In this document: positions 1 to 6,951 of the stretch, one piece after another
Layout: each line of letters begins with the position of its first letter
Position numbering within the stretch: position 1 is the stretch's first letter
NCBI GenBank assembly: GCA_009712615.1
Contig: WASR01000108.1
Span: 1 to 8,646, forward strand
DNA: 8,646 nt
Direction: 5' to 3'
Source of the DNA: Methanobacterium sp.
Lineage (GTDB): Archaea; Methanobacteriota; Methanobacteria; Methanobacteriales; Methanobacteriaceae
Made by a program: the position numbers and the translations under genes
Notes under the pieces: model-generated
Databases searched by the model: none
Told to the model about the DNA's origin: nothing
What the model saw: only the letters and a program-made list of their open reading frames with translations

Positions 1-1183
1 AATTATGTGTGGATTTTCAGAATATATGGTAGAACTCATCGTTTTCAGGGGTTTTCAAGGAATTGGTGGTGGAATTCTAATATCCCTCCCATTTGTAATG
101 GTTGGAGAAATGTTCAGCCCTCTTGATCGTGCTAAATACATGGGTATATTGGGTTCTGTGTTCGGAATCGCTGATGTTTTAGGACCGATTCTCGGAGGAC
201 TCATCACAGATTCCCTTGGATGGAGGTTCGTATTTTTTATTAATGTTCCACTCGGAATTCTTGCTTTAATGCTGGTTTTTTATTCGATTCCAAGTATTAA
301 ATATGACCAAGTTAAAAAAGTGGTTGATTATCCAGGGATAATTCTGTTTACACTCACAATTAGTTCCATGTTCATGGGTTTAACATTTGCAGGACAATTA
401 AACAGATATTCATCATTGTTGGTTGCCGGACTTTTATTTGCATCCATACTTAGCCTCGTAATTTTTGTCATGGTTGAAAGTAAAGCAACTGAACCAATCA
501 TTCCCCTTCATCTTTTCAAAAATTCAATATTCAATGTATCATCAATAGAAAGTTTTTTAGCGAGTGCCATAATGTTCTCGGGAATTATCTACATTCCTTT
601 GTTTGCACAGGGAGTTTTAGGTATGAATGCTGTAACTTCAGGACTTATGATGATTCCAATGTTGTTGAGTCTTACTGTTAGTTCAGTTGTTACTGGACTA
701 ATTATTTCCAAAACAGGAAAATATAAATGTTTGGTCGTTGTGGAATTTCTAATAACCATTTTAGGAGTTGTTCTACTGGCATCCATGGATGAATACATCC
801 CTTACAGTCTATTGATAATTTATTCAACCATACTGGGTATTGGTTCTGGAATGGCCTACAACATATTCAATGTAGCAGTTCAAAATGCATTTGCCATAGC
901 TGAAATAGGAATTGTCACTGCTTCCATAAGATTTTTCAGAAATATTGGTACAATAGTTTTTGTTCCTGTGTTTGGATTTATCATGAATTACAGCTTAAAA
1001 GCTTCGACCACAGATCTTAGTACGGCCCAAGCTCTCATAGTACCTATACAGAATATTTTTTATCTAACCTTAATATTAGCATTTTTAGGTCTGATAATTG
1101 CCCTATTTCTTAAAGAAACTCCTTTAAATGGATCTGCTTCCAGTGAAGTTGACGATAATTTAAAGTACGACAAGGCCATTTAA
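1..1183 (+). CDS. MFS multidrug exporter, DHA2 (EmrB/QacA-like) family, 5' truncated by window edge
   Basis: This is an integral membrane drug/proton antiporter of the 14-helix DHA2 branch of the major facilitator superfamily, which exports toxic compounds or metabolites; the substrate cannot be read from sequence. Numbering from the first ATG in the window, the RGFQGIGGG motif (residues 15-23, motif B of helix 4), the DVLGPILGG motif C of helix 5 (57-65, antiporter signature) and GWRFVFFINVPLG (72-84) are clear, followed by about nine more hydrophobic segments and a short acidic tail. The frame is open to the left edge and the ATG at position 5 falls inside a conserved stretch, so the true start and roughly the first 90 residues lie outside the window. 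It ends with TAA, convergent with dph6, and is the only plus-strand gene here. No disruption is seen in the visible part. Confidence 0.92.
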   Translation, partial: IMCGFSEYMVELIVFRGFQGIGGGILISLPFVMVGEMFSPLDRAKYMGILGSVFGIADVLGPILGGLITDSLGWRFVFFINVPLGILALMLVFYSIPSIKYDQVKKVVDYPGIILFTLTISSMFMGLTFAGQLNRYSSLLVAGLLFASILSLVIFVMVESKATEPIIPLHLFKNSIFNVSSIESFLASAIMFSGIIYIPLFAQGVLGMNAVTSGLMMIPMLLSLTVSSVVTGLIISKTGKYKCLVVVEFLITILGVVLLASMDEYIPYSLLIIYSTILGIGSGMAYNIFNVAVQNAFAIAEIGIVTASIRFFRNIGTIVFVPVFGFIMNYSLKASTTDLSTAQALIVPIQNIFYLTLILAFLGLIIALFLKETPLNGSASSEVDDNLKYDKAI

Positions 1184-1190
1184 TGGAATA

Positions 1191-1196
1191 TTTTTT
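1191..1196 (+). terminator. oligo-T terminator of the MFS gene
   Basis: A run of six T lies 8 nt after the TAA of the MFS gene. Archaeal RNA polymerase commonly terminates at such T-runs without a hairpin. The placement in a convergent intergenic gap supports the call, but there is no further proof. Confidence 0.45.
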
Positions 1197-1243
1197 AACT
1201 GTACATCATGAATTTAAAGTGGTTTTCATGTTTGAATATTAAT

Positions 1244-1252
1244 AAAAAAAAA
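1244..1252 (-). terminator. oligo-T terminator of dph6
   Basis: Nine consecutive A on the plus strand give T9 on the minus strand, starting 16 nt beyond the dph6 TGA. This is a typical archaeal oligo-T terminator in the gap between two convergent genes, and the longest such run in the window. Confidence 0.6.
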
Positions 1253-1267
1253 GTTTATTGGTTATGT

Positions 1268-1948
1268 TCATTTATCTTCAAGTTCTGCCTTGGATATGAC
1301 CATGTATCCACTGTCAGTTTCCCATACATTTGAAGATTCCTGTATATTTATTCTTTTTTGAAATATTGGCCCATCAAGTACTAGGGTTTCTGCCTCCCCT
1401 CCCTCAAATGCCATATGCATACCATACTTCCCATGAAGGGCTACTATTTCTTTTAATAGTTCAGTATCTAGTTTGCGTCCAAGCCAATTTTCATCCAGCC
1501 CCTCTGCAGACACGCTTATTAGAATAACTTCAAATCCCAGCTTTATTATTGTTTCCATATAATCTTCGGGATCCCAGTGCCAAAGTGGTGCTTTAGATTC
1601 CAGTCCAATATCGTTGCAAAGACCGTCGATCCTAGATTTTTGGTACTGGGATGCCAGTGCTCCTGCAAAAACTGCTTCTATTCCCCTGGACTTGAGATCT
1701 AAAAGTACTTCCCTGAGATCGTCCAGTTCTTTCTCTTTTATTCCATGAGTTTTAGCCCTGAGTAAAGGAATGCCCATTGCTTCGGCTGAAAGTTCTGTTA
1801 TGTGAATATTTGGAACATGGAACATGTAAGACTCTGGATTATCAGATATCATTGAAACTAAATATTCAACTTCGTAACCTTCTTCAATAGCCTTATAAAC
1901 TGCCATTGTACTGTCTTTACCACCGGAATAAAGTACTGCTGCTTTCAT
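1268..1948 (-). CDS. dph6: Diphthine--ammonia ligase (archaeal Dph6, PP-loop ATPase, former DUF71)
   Basis: Dph6 catalyses the last step of diphthamide synthesis: ATP-dependent amidation of diphthine on the modified histidine of translation elongation factor aEF-2, in the cytoplasm. The 226-residue product has the usual length of the archaeal family. The N-terminus carries the nucleotide-binding PP-loop SGGKDS (residues 8-13). Further family signatures are GALASQYQKSRI in the middle and the strongly conserved EGGEAETLVLDGP near the C-terminus. The ATG at 1948 directly precedes KAAVLYSGGKDS, the normal family N-terminus, with an AGGA about 12 nt upstream. It lies 40 nt downstream of the 268-aa membrane protein gene on the same strand and could be co-transcribed with it, but a functional link is not expected; this is a housekeeping gene. 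Confidence 0.93.
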   Translation of the reverse strand: MKAAVLYSGGKDSTMAVYKAIEEGYEVEYLVSMISDNPESYMFHVPNIHITELSAEAMGIPLLRAKTHGIKEKELDDLREVLLDLKSRGIEAVFAGALASQYQKSRIDGLCNDIGLESKAPLWHWDPEDYMETIIKLGFEVILISVSAEGLDENWLGRKLDTELLKEIVALHGKYGMHMAFEGGEAETLVLDGPIFQKRINIQESSNVWETDSGYMVISKAELEDK

Positions 1949-1988
1949 AGTTATTTTACATCCTAAATTAAAAGTTTTATTAATAATT

Positions 1989-2795
1989 TTACCTTCTTCT
2001 ATACTCCTTAATACGTTCCCTTAATTGGTCTAAAACACTGGATATGCTGTCTATGAACAATCCTGCTAAACCCACAAGAACACCTAAAAATCCACAGAAC
2101 AAGATTATATCATTCTTGTTAGGTATAACATTTTTAACTGCCTGAACACTGTTTTCTGTGGTGCCGTTTACTGAGGTGATAATAATTTCACCTTTAGGTA
2201 ATTGAGACATTACCTGGTCAAGTTTTGATGCCTCTACAACCATGGTCACATTAGCAACACTGTAGCTTATTGTTGATCCGCTAACTAACATCATCCAAGT
2301 TTCAAGGGTATCAACCACATCCATTGGATTGGTATCATTTTTAACCTCTAATACTATGGTTTTATTGTTGGGTATCTCTACAGAGGTTATATTTTCATTA
2401 ACAGTTTTAATTCTATTTAAATAAGTTGTTTGCCAGTCCTGCGACATTTCAGGAGTAGTGATTGTTATTCCATTACTTTGTACACTTTTTACTCCATCAA
2501 TTTTTTTGGTGTTTTGAAGAAATGTGGTGATGTTCACATTAGTGGAAACATTCAAGTTTATTATATCTGTACTGGAGCTGGTTGCATGAAACAGGGAATT
2601 AGCCATGGCTGGAACATCATCAATGACTGGTGATATAAAAAATGCTCCGCCCACTGCACCTACCGTAAATCCAACTAAAACAACGAATAATATGTTTTTT
2701 TTACCGATTAATGGTGTTAGTAGCGCAGTTGAAAAGATAAAAACTAACATTAATATGAATAATCCAAGCATTAGAATTACTGTTACTGGGTCCAT
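1989..2795 (-). CDS. Uncharacterised three-pass membrane protein with sequon-rich ectodomain
   Basis: I do not recognise a named family. The 268-residue protein has two N-terminal membrane segments (about 5-27 and 34-56) joined by a short GKK turn, a soluble region of about 170 residues (57-228), a third membrane segment (about 230-250) and a basic tail rich in Arg/Lys. The positive-inside rule puts the turn and tail in the cytoplasm and the large domain outside. Seven N-x-S/T sequons (N82, N88, N135, N144, N153, N182, N210) all lie in that domain, fitting glycosylation by archaeal AglB. The domain alternates short beta strands and helices, suggesting small ferredoxin-like units, but this is only an impression. 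The start at 2795 has a good GAGG ribosome binding site 7 nt upstream. It follows the PepSY gene on the same strand, and both are surface-exposed and glycosylatable, so a shared envelope role is possible. Confidence 0.85.
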   Translation of the reverse strand: MDPVTVILMLGLFILMLVFIFSTALLTPLIGKKNILFVVLVGFTVGAVGGAFFISPVIDDVPAMANSLFHATSSSTDIINLNVSTNVNITTFLQNTKKIDGVKSVQSNGITITTPEMSQDWQTTYLNRIKTVNENITSVEIPNNKTIVLEVKNDTNPMDVVDTLETWMMLVSGSTISYSVANVTMVVEASKLDQVMSQLPKGEIIITSVNGTTENSVQAVKNVIPNKNDIILFCGFLGVLVGLAGLFIDSISSVLDQLRERIKEYRRR

Positions 2796-2849
2796 GTTCT
2801 ATCCTCTGATCTTGATCCTAATACATTATCCTTCTCATGTTGATAAACT

Positions 2850-2857
2850 TATTTAAA
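2850..2857 (-). promoter_or_regulatory. possible TATA box for the 268-aa membrane protein gene
   Basis: The minus strand reads TTTAAATA here. A start site about 26 nt downstream would fall near 2827 and leave a leader of about 31 nt containing the GAGG ribosome binding site. The box overlaps the T-run assigned as terminator of the gene before, so one of the two assignments may be fortuitous. Confidence 0.3.
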
Positions 2858-2862
2858 AAAAA
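2855..2862 (-). terminator. oligo-T terminator of the PepSY gene
   Basis: Eight T on the minus strand begin 3 nt after the TGA of the PepSY-domain gene. The position is typical for archaeal intrinsic termination. It suggests that the PepSY gene can form a monocistronic unit, with some read-through into the 268-aa gene possible. Confidence 0.5.
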
Positions 2863-2865
2863 GCT

Positions 2866-3273
2866 TCACACTGGCAGTATGTTTCCGTTAGAGGCATCAA
2901 CATATACAGTTTTAGATGCTGTGCCATTGCTTAAAGGTACTATCCAGACTGAATGTTGAGTTCCGTTGAAATTTATGTTAGCCTGAGTAGGTGTTGAACT
3001 TGTAAAACCACCATTGGCATTTTGAGCTATCTGCTGTGCCTGTGCAGCAGTTATTGTAAAATTACCATTTAAAGATGAATTTGTTGTGTTGTTATTGTTT
3101 GAGGGACTGACAAAGGTTACAGGAGTCACTGTGCCTGTTGATGTTACTTGAGGCTGTGATGTGTTGTCGGCAGTGCCATTATATGGTGCGAAGTATGCGT
3201 AGAGAACAATGATTACTACTACAACCCCCAGGCCTATTAAAGCCTTTTTTTCCCAGCCTTCTTTCATGTCCAT
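2866..3273 (-). CDS. Membrane-anchored PepSY-domain surface protein
   Basis: The 135-residue protein has a charged N-terminus (MDMKEGWEKK), one membrane segment (about 11-28), a low-complexity Asn/Ser/Thr/Pro linker (about 31-70) and a C-terminal region (about 72-135) that resembles a PepSY domain: a helix rich in Ala/Gln (TAAQAQQIAQ), then strands ending in VYVDASNGNILPV, the typical domain end. PepSY domains are small extracytoplasmic modules with proposed inhibitory or binding roles; no catalytic function follows from them. At least eight N-x-S/T sequons mark it as an exported, probably glycosylated protein. A TTTATATA box sits 22 nt before the ATG, so the transcript is probably leaderless, which fits the absence of a Shine-Dalgarno sequence. 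An in-frame ATG two codons later is an alternative start. It lies just downstream of the pilin-like operon. Confidence 0.85.
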   Translation of the reverse strand: MDMKEGWEKKALIGLGVVVVIIVLYAYFAPYNGTADNTSQPQVTSTGTVTPVTFVSPSNNNNTTNSSLNGNFTITAAQAQQIAQNANGGFTSSTPTQANINFNGTQHSVWIVPLSNGTASKTVYVDASNGNILPV

Positions 3274-3294
3274 AATAAAAACTAGTATTTTGGG

Positions 3295-3303
3295 ATATAT
3301 AAA
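3295..3303 (-). promoter_or_regulatory. TATA box of the PepSY gene (leaderless promoter)
   Basis: The minus strand reads TTTATATAT, a near-perfect archaeal TATA box. The centre of TTTATATA lies about 26-27 nt before the A of the PepSY start codon, the usual distance from TATA to transcription start, so transcription should begin at or next to the ATG. There is no ribosome binding site in between, in agreement with leaderless initiation. Confidence 0.65.
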
Positions 3304-3318
3304 TCTTACATCAACAGA

Positions 3319-3753
3319 TCATGTTATCTGGATGGTACCATTCACATTCTTGACATGGTACAGATTGTTGTTGGTCAGGGTCGATGTTCCATTGAATTTC
3401 CTAGGTATCACACTGACACTCGAACTAACACCGGCATTGGTGACAGCCACAACGTATCCAGCTGATGTGTTGGTGATGGTTGCTGAAAATGAGAAGGGAT
3501 TTCCAGATGATGATAACTCCTGATTCATGGTTCGAAGATCCAGGTCTATTGAATAACCGCTACCACTGACATAGGCCGTGTTTATGGTTTCGGCTATTTT
3601 TTCTCCCATGATCCTGGCACCACCATTATCAGCTGTTTGTGTTTTGTCCATAGTGCTGCCTACCAAACTTATGAGTCCACCTAAGATTATCAATACAATC
3701 AAGGAAATTAATATGAACTCTGCACTGAACTGTCCTTTGTCATCGTTAATCAT
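3319..3753 (-). CDS. Class III signal-peptide prepilin (QxSxE type)
   Basis: This small type IV pilin-like protein is the canonical pilin of the operon. The N-terminus MINDDKG/QFSAEF followed by a hydrophobic helix (about 13-31) matches the archaeal class III (DUF361) signal, in which EppA-type prepilin peptidase cuts between Gly and Gln; here G7/Q8, with the required Glu at mature position 5 (E12). The mature protein would be 137 residues: a polymerisation helix, then a small beta-rich head (about 86-144) with three sequons (N95, N121, N138). The size suits a filament-forming subunit. The start at 3753 has an AGGTGA ribosome binding site that overlaps the TAG of the gene before it (7-nt gap), so translation is probably coupled. 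It is the last gene of the operon. Whether it is the major pilin or a minor one cannot be decided here. Confidence 0.88.
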   Translation of the reverse strand: MINDDKGQFSAEFILISLIVLIILGGLISLVGSTMDKTQTADNGGARIMGEKIAETINTAYVSGSGYSIDLDLRTMNQELSSSGNPFSFSATITNTSAGYVVAVTNAGVSSSVSVIPRKFNGTSTLTNNNLYHVKNVNGTIQIT

Positions 3754-3760
3754 GATTCAC

Positions 3761-4873
3761 CTAATATGCGTAAGGGGCACCGTCTAATCCCAATAAACTT
3801 TTGTACGTTGATGTGAGGAAAAATGTGCTTCCCAATGGATCTGAAACTGGTGTGTTGACACCAGAATGTGTTGTGTTAATTGGAGTTCCATTTATACCTG
3901 CAAAATATTCATGGTCAAGGTACGATGGTGTGTAACCTGGAACATTCTCCCAAACTGGATTCCAAAGTATAAATGTGCTCATCCTTGCACTTGGTGGGCT
4001 TACACTGGTGTTATTAGTTCTGTTTTCAAGCCTGTCAAAGAATGAAAGTCCATGTGTATCTGGGAAGTAGTAAGGCATGAACCCAAATCCAGAGGTCTCA
4101 TTACTACCAATTAATTCTTCATTAAGATAACTTAATTTGCCTGAAGACGCTTTATCAGCAAAGTGGTAACTGTTACTGGCATTTCCTCCAATTAAATTTG
4201 AGGACTGGGTGTAGTATGGGTAAGGGATTATGACAGAACTGTTACGTGCGTAGGTATTGATCCAAATGTATGGATCTTCAAGTTTCGCAATTGAAACATA
4301 CACATTCATTGGAGGAGTGTTGAAACTGAATGATTGATTGTTGGATGTGGAACTTTGGGTGATTGTAACAGGAACAGATGTGAGTGTTATGTTGAATCCA
4401 AACGGATCACTCTGTGTTATGTTCATATCGCCACTATCAAATATTGCAACACTCGAAGTACCTGATGGATCGATGGCAAATCCATTAATTGTGATGTTCC
4501 TTCCTGTCTGTTGTTCAAGAGATCTGCAGGTGGTGGTAATGTTCTGGTTTAACATTGCCAACGTATTAGTTTCTATATAAGTTTGACTGTCAGATGGAGC
4601 TGTTTTTCCAAAGAAGGGGTTGTTATTTCCGTTGTAGTTATCAATAACTGTTCTAGTTGCTGTATATGCTGCATTTCTTCCAGCATCCGCAGTATCATCC
4701 CTAATGGCTTTAATTACATTTGTAGCAACTGTGGTGGTAACGTCTCCAGCTATCGCTATTGAAGATAAAGAGTTTAATTCATTTACTATACCACTGAATG
4801 AAACACCTATAATAATTACCGGTATGAAAAGCAACAACACAAGTGGTGTGAAAGCATATCCTTTATCATCCAT
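3761..4873 (-). CDS. Pilin-like secreted protein with class III-like N-terminus
   Basis: I recognise no named family beyond the pilin-like N-terminus. MDDKG/YAFTP followed by a strongly hydrophobic segment (about 11-30) keeps the K-G cleavage context of the neighbouring prepilins but not the QxSxE residues. A helical region (31-80, with alternating Thr/Ala) would extend the pilin helix, and the rest (90-370) is a large Ser/Thr/Asn/aromatic-rich head with more than ten N-x-S/T sequons and one cysteine (C116). It is probably a minor or tip-associated pilin component displayed outside the cell. The start at 4873 is supported by an AGGAAAGAGA stretch upstream and by the match of MDDKG to the N-termini of its neighbours. 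It begins 16 nt after the previous gene and ends with TAG, used here as a true stop since the frame closes with TAA four codons later. Confidence 0.83.
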   Translation of the reverse strand: MDDKGYAFTPLVLLLFIPVIIIGVSFSGIVNELNSLSSIAIAGDVTTTVATNVIKAIRDDTADAGRNAAYTATRTVIDNYNGNNNPFFGKTAPSDSQTYIETNTLAMLNQNITTTCRSLEQQTGRNITINGFAIDPSGTSSVAIFDSGDMNITQSDPFGFNITLTSVPVTITQSSTSNNQSFSFNTPPMNVYVSIAKLEDPYIWINTYARNSSVIIPYPYYTQSSNLIGGNASNSYHFADKASSGKLSYLNEELIGSNETSGFGFMPYYFPDTHGLSFFDRLENRTNNTSVSPPSARMSTFILWNPVWENVPGYTPSYLDHEYFAGINGTPINTTHSGVNTPVSDPLGSTFFLTSTYKSLLGLDGAPYAY

Positions 4874-4889
4874 ATTATCTCTTTCCTAT

Positions 4890-6551
4890 CTATTGTTCCC
4901 ATAAATCAAGTCTTACAGGTATTGCGTTTGGAACATCTCCCGTCCATAATGTATTGTTTCTAATTAAACTCGGATCATACGAATATCCAGCCTCTTCTAA
5001 TGTTTGTTTAAGACTGGAAATAGCATTCAATGCAGCCTGGTTTGATGTGGATGCATAACCCACAGCCCACACATTTTCCAGGAACTTAGGATAAATTACA
5101 CTGACCCTTGTACCAGAAAATATCTCAGGATCTGCACTGTACCCATAGTTCGGTGGCGAGCTTGCTCCATCCCCAGATTCATATGCCAAAGCAGGAGTAA
5201 TTGTTACTGAAATAGTGTAGTTACCAGGTTTTGGAGCTACTGTACCGTTCGGAAGAACCTGCGAAAGAACTCTTGTAGAGTCCAGACTAGCCATATCTAA
5301 GACGTAAGGTACCTGTCCATTGTAAATGGTTGCAGATCCTCCAGTTGAATTTTTCACAGTCACAGATATTGATCTTGTATCGAGTCCCGAACCAACGAAT
5401 AGTAGAGCACTCTGTGCATCAGCATCTATTTTAAATGACTGTACCTGAGATTCTGTTGTACTGGTTGTTTTACTTGAAGTGGAATTCTGCGCACTTACAA
5501 ATGGAAAAGTATCCCACCTAATAGGGAATTTACTGTATGTAACCCTTGAATAACAGCTTTCAAGACCAACAAGATCGTAATCTGAACTGGATACATCGTC
5601 CCATGTTATTATCCTGACACTGTTATTTCCGCTTGTTAAATACGGTAAGATATTTATTATACCCGGTACGTTACCGTATCCTCCATCTGTTCTGTTGGTA
5701 TTGGTCCATGAACTGAAAACAGTTGTCCAAATTCCAGTGGTGTTTTTCACCTGTACAACAACACCATCTTCCCCACCGTATGCATTTACAACTGTATATG
5801 CATCAAAAAGTTTATTTCCCGGAGGTATGTAGATATTTTGTTGAGTTGCAACAGCGGAACCAGTTTGTGTACCACTTCCAGAAGTTGGAATACCTGTAAG
5901 AGCAAACGGAGTGTTTAAAGGATAGTTAGCTGAACCCCATGCTGTGCTGCAGCCTGGTAGTGCTGTTGTTACACCAGTATCTAGGTTGTAACCTATACAT
6001 GCATCGGGCCTTCCTATTCCTGCAATATCGTTGAACGGAATTGTGTCGTTTGCAATACCCTTTGGAACACTTATGGTGTTGGTGTAATTTGCAATGATTG
6101 AGAACCATGGCATGTTGTTGTTGGTTGTTGCATTGTAGGTCAGGAGGAAATTATTTTGACCATTGTTTAAGGTAGTTGGATTGATGCTTTGTAGATAGTT
6201 AAATATCAAACCCTGGTTTGCACTAGTGTATAGCGGTATGAAACTTGAATTCAGGACGTAGTTATTGTAAATACCATTCAGAAGAAGGTTTGCTCCGAAT
6301 GATTTGGTTTGACCACTACCAGCAGCTGACCCAATCAAAAATCTTGCATTGTTAACTGGACCTGGAATTGTGAAACTAATGTTTTTACTTCCTCCACTAC
6401 TAGTTGCACCCCAGTATTTGTAGGTGTTTAGTCCACCACTCCACGGACTGAAGTTTTTCAGGTAGTTGTGGAAGTTCCAAACTGTTGTGACCTGTGTTCC
6501 AGTTATATCCTGAAACTGAACTTCATCCTGTTTATAATAAGCCCTTCCCAT
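4890..6551 (-). CDS. Adhesin-like ectodomain part of a pilin-like protein, separated from its N-terminal part by an in-frame TAG
   Basis: These 553 codons have no signal peptide or membrane segment, although the content is plainly extracellular: many sequons, Ser/Thr/Asn-rich linkers and three successive beta-sandwich-like units (about residues 57-163, 238-343 and 370-490) that resemble each other. The C-terminus ends in a helix (about 504-521) and NAIPVRLDLWEQ. Three cysteines are present (C185, C201, C333). The frame continues upstream of the ATG at 6551 through eleven coding-like codons (GKVISAPSEGW) to a TAG that is the stop of the 121-codon upstream segment, in the same frame. The most likely original gene is therefore one product of about 686 residues, of which this is the C-terminal 80 percent. 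Reinitiation at 6551 is conceivable (AAGGA lies 3 nt before the ATG), but the product could not be exported. It is probably the largest, possibly tip, component of the filament. Confidence 0.75.
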   Translation of the reverse strand: MGRAYYKQDEVQFQDITGTQVTTVWNFHNYLKNFSPWSGGLNTYKYWGATSSGGSKNISFTIPGPVNNARFLIGSAAGSGQTKSFGANLLLNGIYNNYVLNSSFIPLYTSANQGLIFNYLQSINPTTLNNGQNNFLLTYNATTNNNMPWFSIIANYTNTISVPKGIANDTIPFNDIAGIGRPDACIGYNLDTGVTTALPGCSTAWGSANYPLNTPFALTGIPTSGSGTQTGSAVATQQNIYIPPGNKLFDAYTVVNAYGGEDGVVVQVKNTTGIWTTVFSSWTNTNRTDGGYGNVPGIINILPYLTSGNNSVRIITWDDVSSSDYDLVGLESCYSRVTYSKFPIRWDTFPFVSAQNSTSSKTTSTTESQVQSFKIDADAQSALLFVGSGLDTRSISVTVKNSTGGSATIYNGQVPYVLDMASLDSTRVLSQVLPNGTVAPKPGNYTISVTITPALAYESGDGASSPPNYGYSADPEIFSGTRVSVIYPKFLENVWAVGYASTSNQAALNAISSLKQTLEEAGYSYDPSLIRNNTLWTGDVPNAIPVRLDLWEQ

Positions 6552-6584
6552 CCATCCTTCACTTGGTGCGGATATTACTTTACC

Positions 6585-6587
6585 CTA
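6585..6587 (-). other. In-frame TAG splitting the large pilin-like gene
   Basis: The codon is read on the minus strand between ...SIDVAT and GKVISAPSEGWMGRAYYK. Codons on both sides are in one frame, and no other stop occurs from 6950 to the TAG at 4890. The upstream part supplies the signal and membrane helix, the downstream part the ectodomain. One base change from a sense codon (for example AAG, CAG or GAG) would create it. TAG also ends two neighbouring genes as a normal stop, which argues against general reassignment. Confidence 0.8.
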
Positions 6588-6950
6588 GGTAGCCACATCA
6601 ATGGAAGTTAAAACGCCATTATTATCCCACACAGAACCATAGGGATCCATGGTCAGCTTATACCCCACTGTGGCAGGGATGATGTTGTTAAGTTCATTGG
6701 TTAACAGTGTCTGAGCACCTGTGGTGTTGTTATTAGCATATTGAACTGCAGCTTGCCTTAAAGTTCCATCCTGCTCCATAGTTTCCAGTGCACTGTCTGC
6801 AATGGCTTCTAGGTGTTGATGGTTTTGTCCCTGATAAATTGGAAGCAGGCCGTATGTTACAACAGAAGCTGTAAGTACTATAACAACGACCAAAGCAAGA
6901 ACAGCATCCGTTGTAAATAAAAATCCTTTTTCGTCCATTTTATCACTCAT
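6585..6950 (-). CDS. N-terminal pilin-like part (signal and membrane helix) of the split large protein
   Basis: These 121 codons contain MDEKG/FLFTTD followed by a hydrophobic segment (about 15-38), the same layout as the neighbouring class III-like signals, with predicted cleavage after K8-G9. A helix (45-72, containing DSALETMEQDGTLRQAAV) and IIPATVGYKLT follow, a pattern I associate with the N-terminal third of archaeal pilin-like minor subunits. The segment stops abruptly at the TAG in what looks like the middle of a domain, so it is more likely a truncated piece than a complete small pilin. The ATG at 6950 starts 1 nt after the stop of the preceding gene; the ATG at 6938 has a GAGTGAT just before it and yields MDEKG, matching MDDKG of the 370-aa protein, so it may be the real start. 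Confidence 0.72.
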   Translation of the reverse strand: MSDKMDEKGFLFTTDAVLALVVVIVLTASVVTYGLLPIYQGQNHQHLEAIADSALETMEQDGTLRQAAVQYANNNTTGAQTLLTNELNNIIPATVGYKLTMDPYGSVWDNNGVLTSIDVAT

Positions 6951-6951
6951 T

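Noticed and set aside
2605..2856. Plus-strand open frame of 83 codons opposite the 268-aa membrane protein
   Set aside because: It is antisense to a well-supported gene and has no ribosome binding site or family resemblance. The same holds for plus-strand frames at 1330-1527, 2430-2633, 3209-3523, 3578-3787, 4338-4580 and 4704-4904, and for minus-strand frames at 589-798, 5926-6108 and 7463-7645.
2866..3273. PepSY protein as a protease or protease propeptide
   Set aside because: Only a membrane anchor, a linker and the PepSY-like module are present; there is no catalytic domain or metal-binding motif.
6585..6587. UAG as a general pyrrolysine codon
   Set aside because: TAG also ends the 553-codon frame (4890) and the 370-codon gene (3761), where read-through would meet TAA within a few codons and where the next gene's start follows at once. 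Methanobacteriales are not generally known to carry the pyl system. Site-specific read-through is left open in the finding.
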